A stretch of 64,000 nt of DNA from Peronospora farinosa (Eukaryota; Oomycota; Peronosporomycetes; Peronosporales; Peronosporaceae), in assembly GCA_947646735.1 (NCBI GenBank), contig CANTFK010000228.1, positions 124,001-188,000 on the forward strand, given 5' to 3'. A program made the position numbers and the translations under genes. Shown here piece after piece: positions 52,269 through 62,149 of this stretch; positions within the stretch are counted from its first letter, which is position 1; each line of letters starts with the position of its first letter. The notes under the pieces are model-generated. The model worked only from the letters and a program-made list of their open reading frames with translations. It did no database searches and was not told the origin of the DNA.

Positions 52269-55200
52269 ATGGACAAAGGAGCGCGCGTATGGGTCGCTGA
52301 CTCGACGGACAAGCGCGTGTGGCTCGCAGCGCGGGTACTTGAAGTGGGCGCTACTACCGTGTCCGTAGAGATTGAGGACGATCGTCCAATTGAGCCTTTG
52401 ACGTGCATGAAGCACTGCGGCTCACACGATGATCGAGACGACACCGATCCTGCCGTGCTACCAAAACAAAGAGACGTAGCTCTGACCTATACAAGCTCGG
52501 GCGAATGCACGAACGTTTTGCAGCGTAATATGCCACGTGAACAGGACCAGCGCGACCTCGTGGCGTTGCCACATTTGCACGAAGCATCTATTTTGAATGC
52601 GCTGCGTCTGCGCTACGAGCGTCACGCCATTTACACTCACATTGGCGATATCTTGATCTCTATTAATCCTTTCCAGCACCTCCCGCACCTTTACGGAGAT
52701 GAGGTGCTGCAGAAATACATTTACGACCACAACGCACAAGTTGGCGACTGTGTAAGGGATTCAGAACCGAGAGAGCCGCATCTATTTGCAGTGGCTCGAG
52801 CTGCTTACATGGACATTGTGCAGAATGCACGCAGTCAAGCCATCCTTATTAGCGGTGAGAGTGGTGCTGGCAAGACCGAAGCCACCAAGATTATCATGAC
52901 TTACTTTGCCGTCACGTGTGGGACCAGCAATAACGTGACAGCTGCAGAATCAGTGTCATCACTTGACTCATTGTCACACACTACAATTGAAGAGCAAGTG
53001 TTGCAATCCAACCCTATTTTAGAAGCATTTGGTAATGCACGTACCGTGCGAAACGACAATAGCTCGCGTTTTGGCAAGTTTATCGAGTTGCGTTTCCGAG
53101 ACGAGCGACAGAGACTCGCGGGTGCTCGCATCCGAACTTATCTTTTGGAAAAGATCCGAGTCATTAAACAAGCGACCAACGAACGAAACTTTCATATCTT
53201 TTATGAACTACTGAGTGCAGACACAACTTGTGTGAGTAAGGAGCAAAAACAAGCACTGGCGATCAGTGGAGGATCTCAAAGCTTTCGCTTGCTAAATCAG
53301 AGTAGGTGCTCGAAGCGACGCGACGGTGTAAAGGATACTGTACAGTTTCGTGCTACACGAAGAGCAATGCAACAGCTCAGTATGAGAGAAAATGAGATCA
53401 GTGGAGTGCTGGAAGTTGTTGCAGCTGTGTTGCACATGGGCAACGTGGATTTCGAACAAGTACCGCATAAGCATGAAGATAGTGTGTTTGCTGATGAAGC
53501 GCGCGTTGTCACATCGGCGGTTGGAAAATTCAATCATTTCGAAAAGGCAGCCGAGCTATTGGGTGTCTCAACGGAAGCGTTGAATCATGCACTAACCAAG
53601 CGCTGGCTGCATACTTCCAGCGAAACATTGGTCGTAGGAGTTGACGTCGCTCGCGCTTGCAACACTCGCAACGCACTAACAATGGAATGCTACCGTCTTC
53701 TATTCGAATGGCTTGTAGCACGCATTAACAACAAACTTCAACGACAAGCTCGTGCACCATATGACGCAGACGAGTTTGGCAATGAAGAAGAAGACTCGAC
53801 TGATTTTATCGGACTACTCGATATATTTGGATTCGAGGATATGGCCGAAAATTCCTTTGAGCAGCTTTGCATTAATTATGCCAATGAGGCTTTGCAACAC
53901 CAGTTCAATCAGTATATCTTTGAGGAAGAACAGCGATTGTATCGTGATGAGGGAATCCGCTGGAGCTTTGTGGACTTTCCGAACAACCGCGCGTGTCTGG
54001 AACTGTATGAACACCGACCGATAGGCATTTTCTCACTAACGGACCAGGAGTGTGTCTTCCCTCAGGGTACAGACCGAGCCCTCGTGGCCAAGTATTACCA
54101 GGAGTTTGAGAAGAAGAGTCAACACTCGCATTTTCTATCAGCGCCCAATCTTCAGCGCGCGACACAATTTGTAGTGGCACATTATGCTGGACGGGTCACT
54201 TATACCATTGATGGTTTTCTTGCAAAGAATAAAGATTCCCTTTGCGAGAGCGCGGCACAACTGTTGGCTGGATCTTCTAGTCCGCTCGTCCAGGCTCTTG
54301 CTGCAGGATCGGCCGATGAAAAGGGTGTCCTGGCGGACACGGACCTGGAAGGATATGGCGGGCGGATCCGTCGACGTGCCAAATCGGCCATCGCAGCAGT
54401 TAGTGTTGGTACGCAATTCAAGATCCAACTAAACGAGCTATTGACGACTGTCCGTGCCACAACACCTCGGTATGTCCGTTGTATTAAACCTAATGACTCG
54501 CACGTGAGCTCGCTTTTTGAAAGCACACGAGTTGTTGAACAGCTACGCAGTGGTGGCGTGCTTGAAGCTGTGAGAGTAGCACGAGCAGGATTTCCTGTAC
54601 GTCTTTCACATCAGCAATTCCTCGGTCGTTATCGTCGCGTATTGCTCTCGCTCTGCAAATCAACCGACAATGGAATGGAAACAAAGCATAGAAGTTGGGG
54701 CGAATTGGACTTGTGTTTGCACCAGCTCACACAAGTTCTTCTTGCCGATGAAAAGGTGCAAGGCGAAGACGACGACGAGGAAGACGAGCAGAGTCGTCAG
54801 ATGCGATGCGGAGTTAGTCTAGGCAAGACACGGGTCTTTTTCCGCCGAAAGCCATACGAGAAACTGGAAAATCTTCGTGTAACTGTACGTCAAGGAGCCA
54901 GCCTCATCATCCAAACGCACGCTAGAGGCTTTTTGGCGCGAAATAGGTACCGACATCTTTGCCAAGTTACAGTCGTAGTCCAAGCTCGTGTGCGCGGACG
55001 CCGTGCTTACCGACATGTTTGCTGGATGCGCGCGATGCATCAAGCTCGTACGTTACAAGCCAGAATGCGCCAGCTTTGCGCGCGCAGTAAATTTCTTCGT
55101 GCTCGAGCAGGAGTACTGGCAGTGCAATGCCGCTTCCGCTGCCGCCGTGCCACTCGAGTCGTGCAGGCGATTCGGGAAGCGCGTGCTGCGATACATATTT

Positions 55201-56747
55201 CCACAGCTTGGCGGCGGTCATCAGCGCAACGAAAGTACCGCAAGCTCTGTAGCGCCGCTTTGGCGCTTCAATGTGCGACGCGTTTGCGAATTGCGAAGCA
55301 AGCTTTAAAGATGCTACGCGAAGAAAGCCGAAACGTAGTCAAGCTAAAAGAGGATAATGCCCAGCTGAGGGACGAGCTGACCGAACTGCGTCGGCAGATG
55401 CAGGTCATGGTGGCTCAAAGCGTGAATAAGGAGTGTCAGCTTTTGTCGTTGAAGACTGACGACCTCTCGTGCAATTCTCCGCAGAAGACAGTTATGTCTT
55501 TGTCAGACGAAGAAGACGACAGCAATGAACGTGACTGCGAGAATCAACTGGATCTTGATTTGTTGAAAGATCTCGTATCTGTATCTAATGATGGGAACAA
55601 TGACGTGGGTAGTCATGATGTTGGTTGCGTCGTGGACTTGTCATTCAGCCAACAGAGGCTTAATCTCAAGCCACTGAATGTGCGGCTGAGTCGCCGCTAC
55701 AGCTTACCACCTCTACTTGGTCCGGAAAACAACGATGTTGCAAGAGAAGATTCCATACCCTCTGCATCGCTTCGTGCTTCTCGATCTCGTGATCGACGCC
55801 ACAGTTTGGATTTGTGGCAGCTACAGGAGGTGGAGTCCCTCAAAGAAGCTTGCGCTTTGCGTGAAGAAATTCGTGACGCGGCTGCTAACGAGCCCTCGCC
55901 AGAACGTCAGCAGCAGCAAGAAATTGCGCTTCAGAAGCTTGTTGCCTCCCAGATCAAGCGCAAGACAATGCAATTGCAGCTACAGCTACCGGAGCTTGAG
56001 CTGAAAGTGAATAACAAATTTATTGACGCTGGTCCAGTCTCGTTCAATAGCCGCCAGTGCCGTTCCCGCACGGGTGACGGTTCTCCTCGAGTTTTGGCAC
56101 CATTGACGTCATATTGCCAGGAGAATTCTTCGTCCTGGAACTTAGCAGTATCCAGTAGTATGACGCACGCAACGAACGGTTGCATGCCAGTTTGCTTTGA
56201 CAGCCCGAATTACGCTGGTTCGTTGATAGCTGACGATCGCTCGACGGATGGTGCGGACGACATGTACGGCCGAGGTCATTACCCAATGCCCCGCCGCTCA
56301 GCATCTACTGGTATGTATCGTTCACGGTCTTTGTCAAATGGCTCATCATGCTTCGCGCCATCTATAACAATTCGTCCCGGAGTCACCGTCCCTCGCTTTG
56401 CTAAAGCCCCTACGTGCTTCGAGTGCAGTTGCATATTCAGCATTCTAGTGCGTCGCCACCACTGCCGCCAATGTGGCAACTCGTTCTGCTATGAACATTC
56501 GACACGTCAGCTAGCTCTACCTCACTTGGGCTACATGGCGGCTCAGCGCGTCTGTGATATGTGCTTTGAGGCACACATCGAGGCCATGACATCTTTCAAG
56601 TTGCCATCCTTGATGCGGTATCCCACGGATGAGTTGTCAACTTCATCATTTGCAAGCTCGCCGCGCGGGTTGGAAAGCAACAACAGCTGCTATGGACTTG
56701 AGAGTTTAGCCATGGATCCAGCACGAGTAACTCCACTGCGTACATAA
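52269..56747 (+). CDS. Unconventional myosin with C-terminal FYVE finger
   Basis: 1492 aa, single exon. An SH3-like N-terminus (VWVADSTDKRVWLAARVLEV) precedes the motor: P-loop GESGAGKT (196-203), switch 1 NDNSSRFGKF, switch 2 LDIFGFE, NEALQHQFN and the converter/lever junction near residue 880. Six or so IQ-like motifs follow (HARGFLARNRYR, QARVRGRRAYR, QCRFRCRRATR...), then a short coiled coil (LREESRNVVKLKEDNAQLRDELTEL) and a low-complexity tail. The end has a zinc finger (about 1375-1440): CFECSC...RRHHCRQCGNSFC...RVCDMC, i.e. FYVE, binding PI3P on endosomes. The usual WxxD is absent (APTCFEC). Motor plus FYVE is an oomycete/stramenopile combination, so the protein probably moves or tethers endosomes along actin. 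Confidence 0.93.
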   Translation: MDKGARVWVADSTDKRVWLAARVLEVGATTVSVEIEDDRPIEPLTCMKHCGSHDDRDDTDPAVLPKQRDVALTYTSSGECTNVLQRNMPREQDQRDLVALPHLHEASILNALRLRYERHAIYTHIGDILISINPFQHLPHLYGDEVLQKYIYDHNAQVGDCVRDSEPREPHLFAVARAAYMDIVQNARSQAILISGESGAGKTEATKIIMTYFAVTCGTSNNVTAAESVSSLDSLSHTTIEEQVLQSNPILEAFGNARTVRNDNSSRFGKFIELRFRDERQRLAGARIRTYLLEKIRVIKQATNERNFHIFYELLSADTTCVSKEQKQALAISGGSQSFRLLNQSRCSKRRDGVKDTVQFRATRRAMQQLSMRENEISGVLEVVAAVLHMGNVDFEQVPHKHEDSVFADEARVVTSAVGKFNHFEKAAELLGVSTEALNHALTKRWLHTSSETLVVGVDVARACNTRNALTMECYRLLFEWLVARINNKLQRQARAPYDADEFGNEEEDSTDFIGLLDIFGFEDMAENSFEQLCINYANEALQHQFNQYIFEEEQRLYRDEGIRWSFVDFPNNRACLELYEHRPIGIFSLTDQECVFPQGTDRALVAKYYQEFEKKSQHSHFLSAPNLQRATQFVVAHYAGRVTYTIDGFLAKNKDSLCESAAQLLAGSSSPLVQALAAGSADEKGVLADTDLEGYGGRIRRRAKSAIAAVSVGTQFKIQLNELLTTVRATTPRYVRCIKPNDSHVSSLFESTRVVEQLRSGGVLEAVRVARAGFPVRLSHQQFLGRYRRVLLSLCKSTDNGMETKHRSWGELDLCLHQLTQVLLADEKVQGEDDDEEDEQSRQMRCGVSLGKTRVFFRRKPYEKLENLRVTVRQGASLIIQTHARGFLARNRYRHLCQVTVVVQARVRGRRAYRHVCWMRAMHQARTLQARMRQLCARSKFLRARAGVLAVQCRFRCRRATRVVQAIREARAAIHISTAWRRSSAQRKYRKLCSAALALQCATRLRIAKQALKMLREESRNVVKLKEDNAQLRDELTELRRQMQVMVAQSVNKECQLLSLKTDDLSCNSPQKTVMSLSDEEDDSNERDCENQLDLDLLKDLVSVSNDGNNDVGSHDVGCVVDLSFSQQRLNLKPLNVRLSRRYSLPPLLGPENNDVAREDSIPSASLRASRSRDRRHSLDLWQLQEVESLKEACALREEIRDAAANEPSPERQQQQEIALQKLVASQIKRKTMQLQLQLPELELKVNNKFIDAGPVSFNSRQCRSRTGDGSPRVLAPLTSYCQENSSSWNLAVSSSMTHATNGCMPVCFDSPNYAGSLIADDRSTDGADDMYGRGHYPMPRRSASTGMYRSRSLSNGSSCFAPSITIRPGVTVPRFAKAPTCFECSCIFSILVRRHHCRQCGNSFCYEHSTRQLALPHLGYMAAQRVCDMCFEAHIEAMTSFKLPSLMRYPTDELSTSSFASSPRGLESNNSCYGLESLAMDPARVTPLRT

Positions 56748-56867
56748 CAAACAACTTCTTGTCAATAATTATCCAAGTAGGTCAGACGAAAAAATGTCGA
56801 TAAGTGATCCACAAAACTACATGGGATTTCAATGCCTGATGATACTTCCTTCATGTGACTCGTTTCT

Positions 56868-57701
56868 TCAATTCTTGGCTTTAGGGACCTCTTTAGGCTT
56901 CAAAGGCGCAAACGTCATGCGATGAATGGCACATGCTCCGTGCTTGGCGATGGAAGCTACGTGAGCTTTCGTCGGGTACCCCTTGTGCTGTGCTAGTCCG
57001 TACTGCGGGTACTGCTTATCGTACTCACGCATGAGGCGATCTCGTGTGACCTTGGCGATGATGGAAGCTGCCGCGATGCTAAAAACTTTGGAGTCTCCCT
57101 TGACCACGGCTTCCGCCGGCAACTCCAGCGTCGTCGGCAGTTTGTTGCCGTCCACCAACACAAATGTCTTGTCCATCTGCTGCAGCCGCTCCGCCACCTC
57201 GTTCACTGACTTGGTCATTGACTCCAGTGTCGCCTGTAGAATATTAATCTCATCAATGCGCTGTGCGCTATTCACATGAACCGCGTAGGTGACACTCGGA
57301 TGATTTGTCAGCAAGTCAAACAGCTTTTCTCGTTGAGGCTCCAAGATCTTTTTACTATCGTCGATACCTTCGATCGTCACATTAGTCGGCACATGACACG
57401 CTACCGCAACCACAGGACCAGCAAGAGGCCCTCGACCAGCTTCGTCTACACCAATGACAGTTGTATAACCCTTGGCTTCGTAGCGAGTCTCAAAGGCACG
57501 CGATAACGACAGTTTTTTCGCGTTTGTGGACGTTTTCTTGACACTTGGCACTCGAAAAACTCGTGATGAGATGGAGGATACGATATCAATGCTCTTGGAC
57601 GCCACTGGAGTCAACTCTTTCGCGTGTAGACGCGGAGATCGGCGCGTTGCGGCAGTCGCAGCCGCAGCGACCTTGACGCTGCGCTTGATCGTCTTGCACA
57701 T
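56868..57701 (-). CDS. Ribonuclease HII, bacterial type
   Basis: 277 aa. The catalytic core from ~residue 80 has VIGVDEAGRGPLAGPVVAVA (D86, E87), DDSKKI, LVDGNKLP, AASIIAKVTRDRLM and a C-terminus HKGYPTKAHVASIAKHG...HRMTFAPLK. The HKGYPTKAH and HR-x-FAP words are those of bacterial RNase HII, not of eukaryotic RNASEH2A. The first ~75 residues are extra, rich in Lys, Arg, Ser and Ala with few acidic residues, resembling an organelle-targeting or nuclear-import region. The enzyme removes ribonucleotides from DNA. Its start lies 155 bases from the divergent AspRS gene. Confidence 0.92.
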   Translation of the reverse strand: MCKTIKRSVKVAAAATAATRRSPRLHAKELTPVASKSIDIVSSISSRVFRVPSVKKTSTNAKKLSLSRAFETRYEAKGYTTVIGVDEAGRGPLAGPVVAVACHVPTNVTIEGIDDSKKILEPQREKLFDLLTNHPSVTYAVHVNSAQRIDEINILQATLESMTKSVNEVAERLQQMDKTFVLVDGNKLPTTLELPAEAVVKGDSKVFSIAAASIIAKVTRDRLMREYDKQYPQYGLAQHKGYPTKAHVASIAKHGACAIHRMTFAPLKPKEVPKAKN

Positions 57702-57856
57702 AATTATTTCACTGTTTTATCCAATCGTGTCTTTTCATTTTAATAACATCGCGAGTGATTGGTGAATATTACGTACCATCCTGCTTGGCTAGGAAGCTGT
57801 GGACGTCATAATCACATTCACGGTCCAGTGTCTCAGCTCGAAGAGATCCATTAGAA

Positions 57857-59474
57857 ATGGCTGACGCAACACCGTCCGCCCCGAAAAAGCTCACAAAGAA
57901 AGAACTACGCATCCTCGAACGTCAGAAAGCAGCCGTAGCTGCTGCTGGCCCTACACTGACTGAAACGTATGGTGAGCTGCCTCTCGTCCAGTCGAAGGAA
58001 CGCCTTCATCACGTCTATAAATTGTACGTAGTCGAAGCATTTTTTTCATGTTAATTGATGCTACAAAGTAATTTAAATGACGAGTTTCTGATCTTATAGA
58101 GTAAAAGATCTAAACTTGGAGCTACAAGGTGAAAGCTTTTGGGTACGCGGGTACCTACAGACTGTGCGTGCCAAGTCCAAGCTTGCCTTCATCACGCTGC
58201 GTCAAGAGACGGCTACGATCCAAGGTATTTTGCATGAAAGTGACAAGGTTTCGCGCCCTATGATCAAATTTGTGGCCGGTGTACCCAAGGAGTCTGTCGT
58301 GGATGTGTTTGTGACGCTTACCGTGCCCGACAGCCCCGTGCTCAGCACCACGCAGAAAGACGTAGAGCTTAAGGTGGAGAAATTCTTTGTCGTCAGCAAG
58401 GCGTTACTCGAACTGCCTTTCCAGGTAGAAGACGCTGCTCGCTCTGATGTCGTTGTCAAGGCCGAGGGATCTACGTACGTGAATGTTGGGCTGGAGACTC
58501 GTCTCAACACACGTCCGCTTGACTTGCGGACGCCTGCCAACCAGTGTATTATGCGTATTCAGGCGGCTGTGGGCCAGCTCTTCCGTGAGTTCCTTATCAA
58601 GCGCGACTTTGTTGAGATTCACACGCCCAAACTTGTAGGTGGAGCCTCGGAAAGCGGAGCCAACTGCTTTACGCTCAAGTACTTTGATCAAGACGCTGCA
58701 TTGGCTCAAAGCCCCCAGACGTACAAGCAAATGGCTTGCGCTGTCGCTGGTCTTGAGCGTGTGTTCGAGGTTGGCCCAGTCTTTCGTGCCGAGAACTCGA
58801 ACACGCACCGCCACATGTGTGAGTTTGTTGGTCTTGACCTGGAAATGACCATCAAGGACCACTACCACGAGGTGCTGGAAGTGTTTTCGGACCTGTTCAT
58901 CTATATCTTTGATGGTCTAAAGGAGCGTTATGCTAAAGAGCTGGCTATCATTAATGAACAGCACCCGTTCGAGCCGCTCAAGTACAACAAGCCGTCGCTC
59001 GTCATCAACTTTGAGGAAGGTGTAAAGATGCTGAAGGAGGCTGGTGCCACGCAGGAGCCTGAAGACGACCTAAACACTGAAAATGAGAAGTGGCTTGGCC
59101 GGCTCGTTAAGGAGAAGTATGACACGGACTTTTACATTCTGGACAAGTTCCCGCTTGGCGTACGTCCGTTTTACACGATGCCGGACCCGAATGATAAGCG
59201 CTGGAGTAACTCGTACGACATGATGATACGTGGTGAGGAAATTGTCTCCGGCGCCCAACGTGTGCACGATCCCAACCTCCTCATTCAGCGCATGGATGAG
59301 TTGGGCGTGCCGCAAGAGTCTATGCGCACATACATTGACTCGTTCCGGCTTGGCGCTTTGCCCCACGGCGGTGGTGGCATTGGTTTGGAGCGTGTTGTTA
59401 TGCTTTACTTGGGTTTGGGTAACATCCGCAAGGCCTCCATGTTCCCGCGTGACCCGAAGCGATTGTATCCGTAA
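57857..59474 (+). CDS. Aspartyl-tRNA synthetase, cytosolic type
   Basis: Two exons, 57857-58023 and 58100-59474 (76-base intron), 513 aa. A Lys-rich N-terminal extension (KKLTKKELRILERQKAA) precedes the OB-fold anticodon-binding domain (FWVRGYLQTVRAKSKLAFITLRQ). The class II catalytic core follows: EIHTPKLVGGASESGANCF, FRAENSNTHRHMCEFVGLD (motif 2) and GGGGIGLERVVMLYLGLGNIR (motif 3, given in part). The ending FPRDPKRLYP is that of eukaryotic/archaeal-type AspRS. It charges tRNA-Asp in the cytosol. No organelle signal is visible. Confidence 0.95.
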
Positions 59475-59663
59475 CCAGTCTTCGCTTGTTTTGTTCGACC
59501 ATGCATGCAGGACCGGGCCGTCGCAATGATGCTTCCGTGCTTGCGCGACTGCAAATTAGGTCGTCGTGGATTTATGTTGAATAAGCAATATGCAACGAAC
59601 CATGCATCAATTTAGAACATTCACATCAAACATGATAAGGCTGCTGCATCGACTGACTATCCT

Positions 59664-60659
59664 TCATTGGTGATGTCGAGCAGCCTTCAGCTGGCGTTGC
59701 TCTTGTGTATCATCTTCGTGTACCCTTGACGGCTTCTTCTCGTCTCCTTCATCACTCTGTTAATGCAGACACAGCCCTTCATATTAAATATCACAATACT
59801 GTACATACTGATACTTACATCATCGTCATACTCCTCTCCTAAAAGTAAAACGCCGGCACTCTTTTTTCTCGCTGACACAGCTTGAGGGTTCTCGTCGCGC
59901 AGAAAGCAATAGTAGCCATGTAGCTCATGCGAAGTATCCAAAAAACGAAACTTGGCAATCGCACCAAGCTTGACCTACCATTCCAATTCTTAGCATTCCT
60001 CTCGATGACAATACCACGTGTATATCAAGTACAGAGACCGAAACTACGCGTACCTTTAGCAAAACCTCTAGCTGCGGATGCTCTCGCACCTTGTTAGCTG
60101 TAGCTTCCAGGATCGCATGCCGTTTCTTAGTCTTAGGCTACAAAATGATCAAATAATCAGACGATCGTCCACATTGACCCAATTATCCATCACACGAGCA
60201 CCACACCAAGATGAGATGGTCGGGCACCTTCCACAGTGGTTCAAAAGCTTCTCCATCAATCTCTTGGTCACTTTCATCATCTGAGTATTGATAAGGGAAT
60301 TTGTTCGCCACTGGAAACGTCTTGTCCAATGGTGGAAACTCGACCGCGTAATCTCCGAAACGCAGACGATGCAGCACCTGCTCCTCCGTGTCTTCTTCAT
60401 CTTCTTTCTCTCCTGTTTTTGTACGTACTTTTGTGCGCTTGATCGGCGTCCGCTTTCTCTTTTTTAGCTGACGAAATACACTCCGATCTTCCAGCAAATT
60501 CCGAGCGTCAAAGCGATCCAAACGTAAATCCGTATCATGCTCTCCACGCCACGCAATCAGATGTAACTCTTTGTGCAGCTTCCACGCAGTATCAGGATCA
60601 TTAAACACATGACAACTGTATCCACGCACACCTAGTGAAAACACATGAACGTCGGTCAT
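59664..60659 (-). CDS. SFSWAP-like SURP-domain splicing protein (apparent frameshift)
   Basis: Exons on the minus strand: 60659-60207, 60137-60054, about 59973-59819, 59756-59664. The N-terminal domain (VFSLGVRGYSCHVFND, then LIAWRGEHDTDLRLDRFDARNLL) matches the DRY_EERY region of suppressor-of-white-apricot proteins. Exon 2 begins a SURP module (HAILEATANKVREHPQLEVLL), completed in exon 3 by AKFRF and DTSHELHGYYCFLRDENP. These two exon-3 parts lie in different frames: a run of five T (minus strand, 59940-59944) is one base short of joining them. Either a homopolymer error or a real -1 shift is present. Acidic residues end the protein. The family regulates alternative splicing. Length is short for SFSWAP, which has two SURP modules. 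Confidence 0.75.
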
Positions 60660-60794
60660 TTTGTAAACCGATTTTTGTAACCCCATTTTTTGTAATCCGA
60701 TAATTGTAATCCTTTTTTTGTTTATTATTCGTTTTGCTTGTTAACTGTAACTGTTCTCTATCGGACTCTGATTCAAAATAGTATCACTATAAAA

Positions 60795-61817
60795 ATGAGT
60801 GGGCGACGACGCAGTCGCAGTCCTCGACATGAAAAACACACTCGCAGCCGTAGCCAAAGCAGAAGTGGGAGTGGGAGTCACTCGGCGTCTCTAAAGCACA
60901 AGCATCATCATCATCGACAGTATGAGCGGGATCACCGACGTCATGAAGGAGATGAAGAACAGAAAGGGGGCGAGCGACATGAGGTTGCGCACAGGTCGCG
61001 CATCTTGACGGTCGTGAACTCGGATGAAAGCGACAGTAGCAGTTTGATTACTACAGCCAAGAAGAGTAGAGATAGTTTATCGGATAACAAGCACCGACAC
61101 CACAGCCATCGTCATTCGAAACGTCGGCGTTCGCGCTCGTCGTCCGAGTCGTCGTCCGAGTCGGAGAGCTCTGACGAGTCGAAGCGTGAGCAATTACGTC
61201 ACAAGAGGAAACACAAGCACAAGACCTTGCACAAGAGCAAGAAACAACACAAGAAGAGAAAGAAGGACAGCAAGAGCACGAAACATGCTGTAAATCAGGA
61301 CGAGTACGGCAAGTACGGCATCCTGCGCGAGTCGGACTTCCATAGCAAGAGCGTGTCGTTTCAGGCGTGGCTTCGAGACGTGAAAAACATGGGCGAGTTC
61401 AATGGACCCAAGTGGGAAGCCATGGAACTCTTTAAAGAGTACATGGAAGACTACAATACGTGCACAATGCCCCACAAAAAGTACTATGATATTGAAAAGT
61501 TTGAGATGAAACGGTATCAAAAGCAGCAGCGCAAGGCGTTTGCAAAGCAGAAGGGGGCGTCCAATAAGGCACTGGACACGGCGGCTGATGAAGAGCGACT
61601 GCGTCGTGAACGCCTCGATGCACGCGAGAAGAAGGAACAGGAGGAATTTCGCCTTGTGCTGCAACTTATGGACAAGGACAAGATCGAAGCCATGCGTGAG
61701 CAGGAGCGTCTCCGTGCACAGATGCAATTGTTTTACAAGTCTGGAAATGTCGAAGAGGCTCGTCGTCTCGAGCAGAGTCTTAATAAGGTCGAGGAGGATC
61801 CGCGCTTTAAACGGTGA
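60795..61817 (+). CDS. RS-rich nuclear protein of the SCI1-like family
   Basis: 340 aa from the ATG at 60795; the earlier non-ATG extension is ignored. The N-terminal 150 residues are RS- and His-rich (RRRSRSPRHEKH, SRSQSRSGSGS, HKHHHHRQ) with a Ser/Glu block, then Lys-rich. The ordered part starts near residue 175: YGILRESDFHSKSVSFQAWL, then MELFKEYMEDYNTCTMPHKKYY. This pattern (D-F-x-K/S-x2-EF-x2-WL, then F-x2-Y/F-x-x-D/-W-N) is that of plant style cell-cycle inhibitor 1 proteins, nucleolar RS-type factors. A long helical region (RLRRERLDAREKKEQEEFRL) ends in EEDPRFKR. It shares a 135-base upstream region with the SFSWAP-like gene, read divergently. Confidence 0.7.
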   Translation: MSGRRRSRSPRHEKHTRSRSQSRSGSGSHSASLKHKHHHHRQYERDHRRHEGDEEQKGGERHEVAHRSRILTVVNSDESDSSSLITTAKKSRDSLSDNKHRHHSHRHSKRRRSRSSSESSSESESSDESKREQLRHKRKHKHKTLHKSKKQHKKRKKDSKSTKHAVNQDEYGKYGILRESDFHSKSVSFQAWLRDVKNMGEFNGPKWEAMELFKEYMEDYNTCTMPHKKYYDIEKFEMKRYQKQQRKAFAKQKGASNKALDTAADEERLRRERLDAREKKEQEEFRLVLQLMDKDKIEAMREQERLRAQMQLFYKSGNVEEARRLEQSLNKVEEDPRFKR

Positions 61818-62149
61818 GATATTGGCTTAAGGTGTGGAATTGCTGGTAATTTGGCTTGGCTTGTGTTACTTCACTGAATACATGTGAAGTAGTGATAAAA
61901 ATGGTGTGTGATAGATACACAGGTTAAGTCGATGTAATTAACACTAATTATAAATTTCAAGCTGCAAAAAGTACCCAAATTGTGCTACTACGTCGTGTGT
62001 TACAACTAATAACCTGTATAATCAAATACAATAATTGCCATCCCAACCATACATAAATCAAGTCATAAACTGATTTCGTATCAAATTTAACATACGTTTC
62101 GCTATTAGAAAATGATGTGACGCCAGGGGTTTTGTCGACTTTTGCTACA
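61818..62149. other. Short intergenic region
   Basis: AT-rich, 3' UTR of the RS protein and leader of the next gene. No gene seen. Confidence 0.5.

Noticed and set aside
62117..62149. Upstream extension of the GRAM gene
   Set aside because: The frame there has no ATG (it opens at GTG) and the nearby ATGATG runs straight into TGA, so 62150 is the first usable start.
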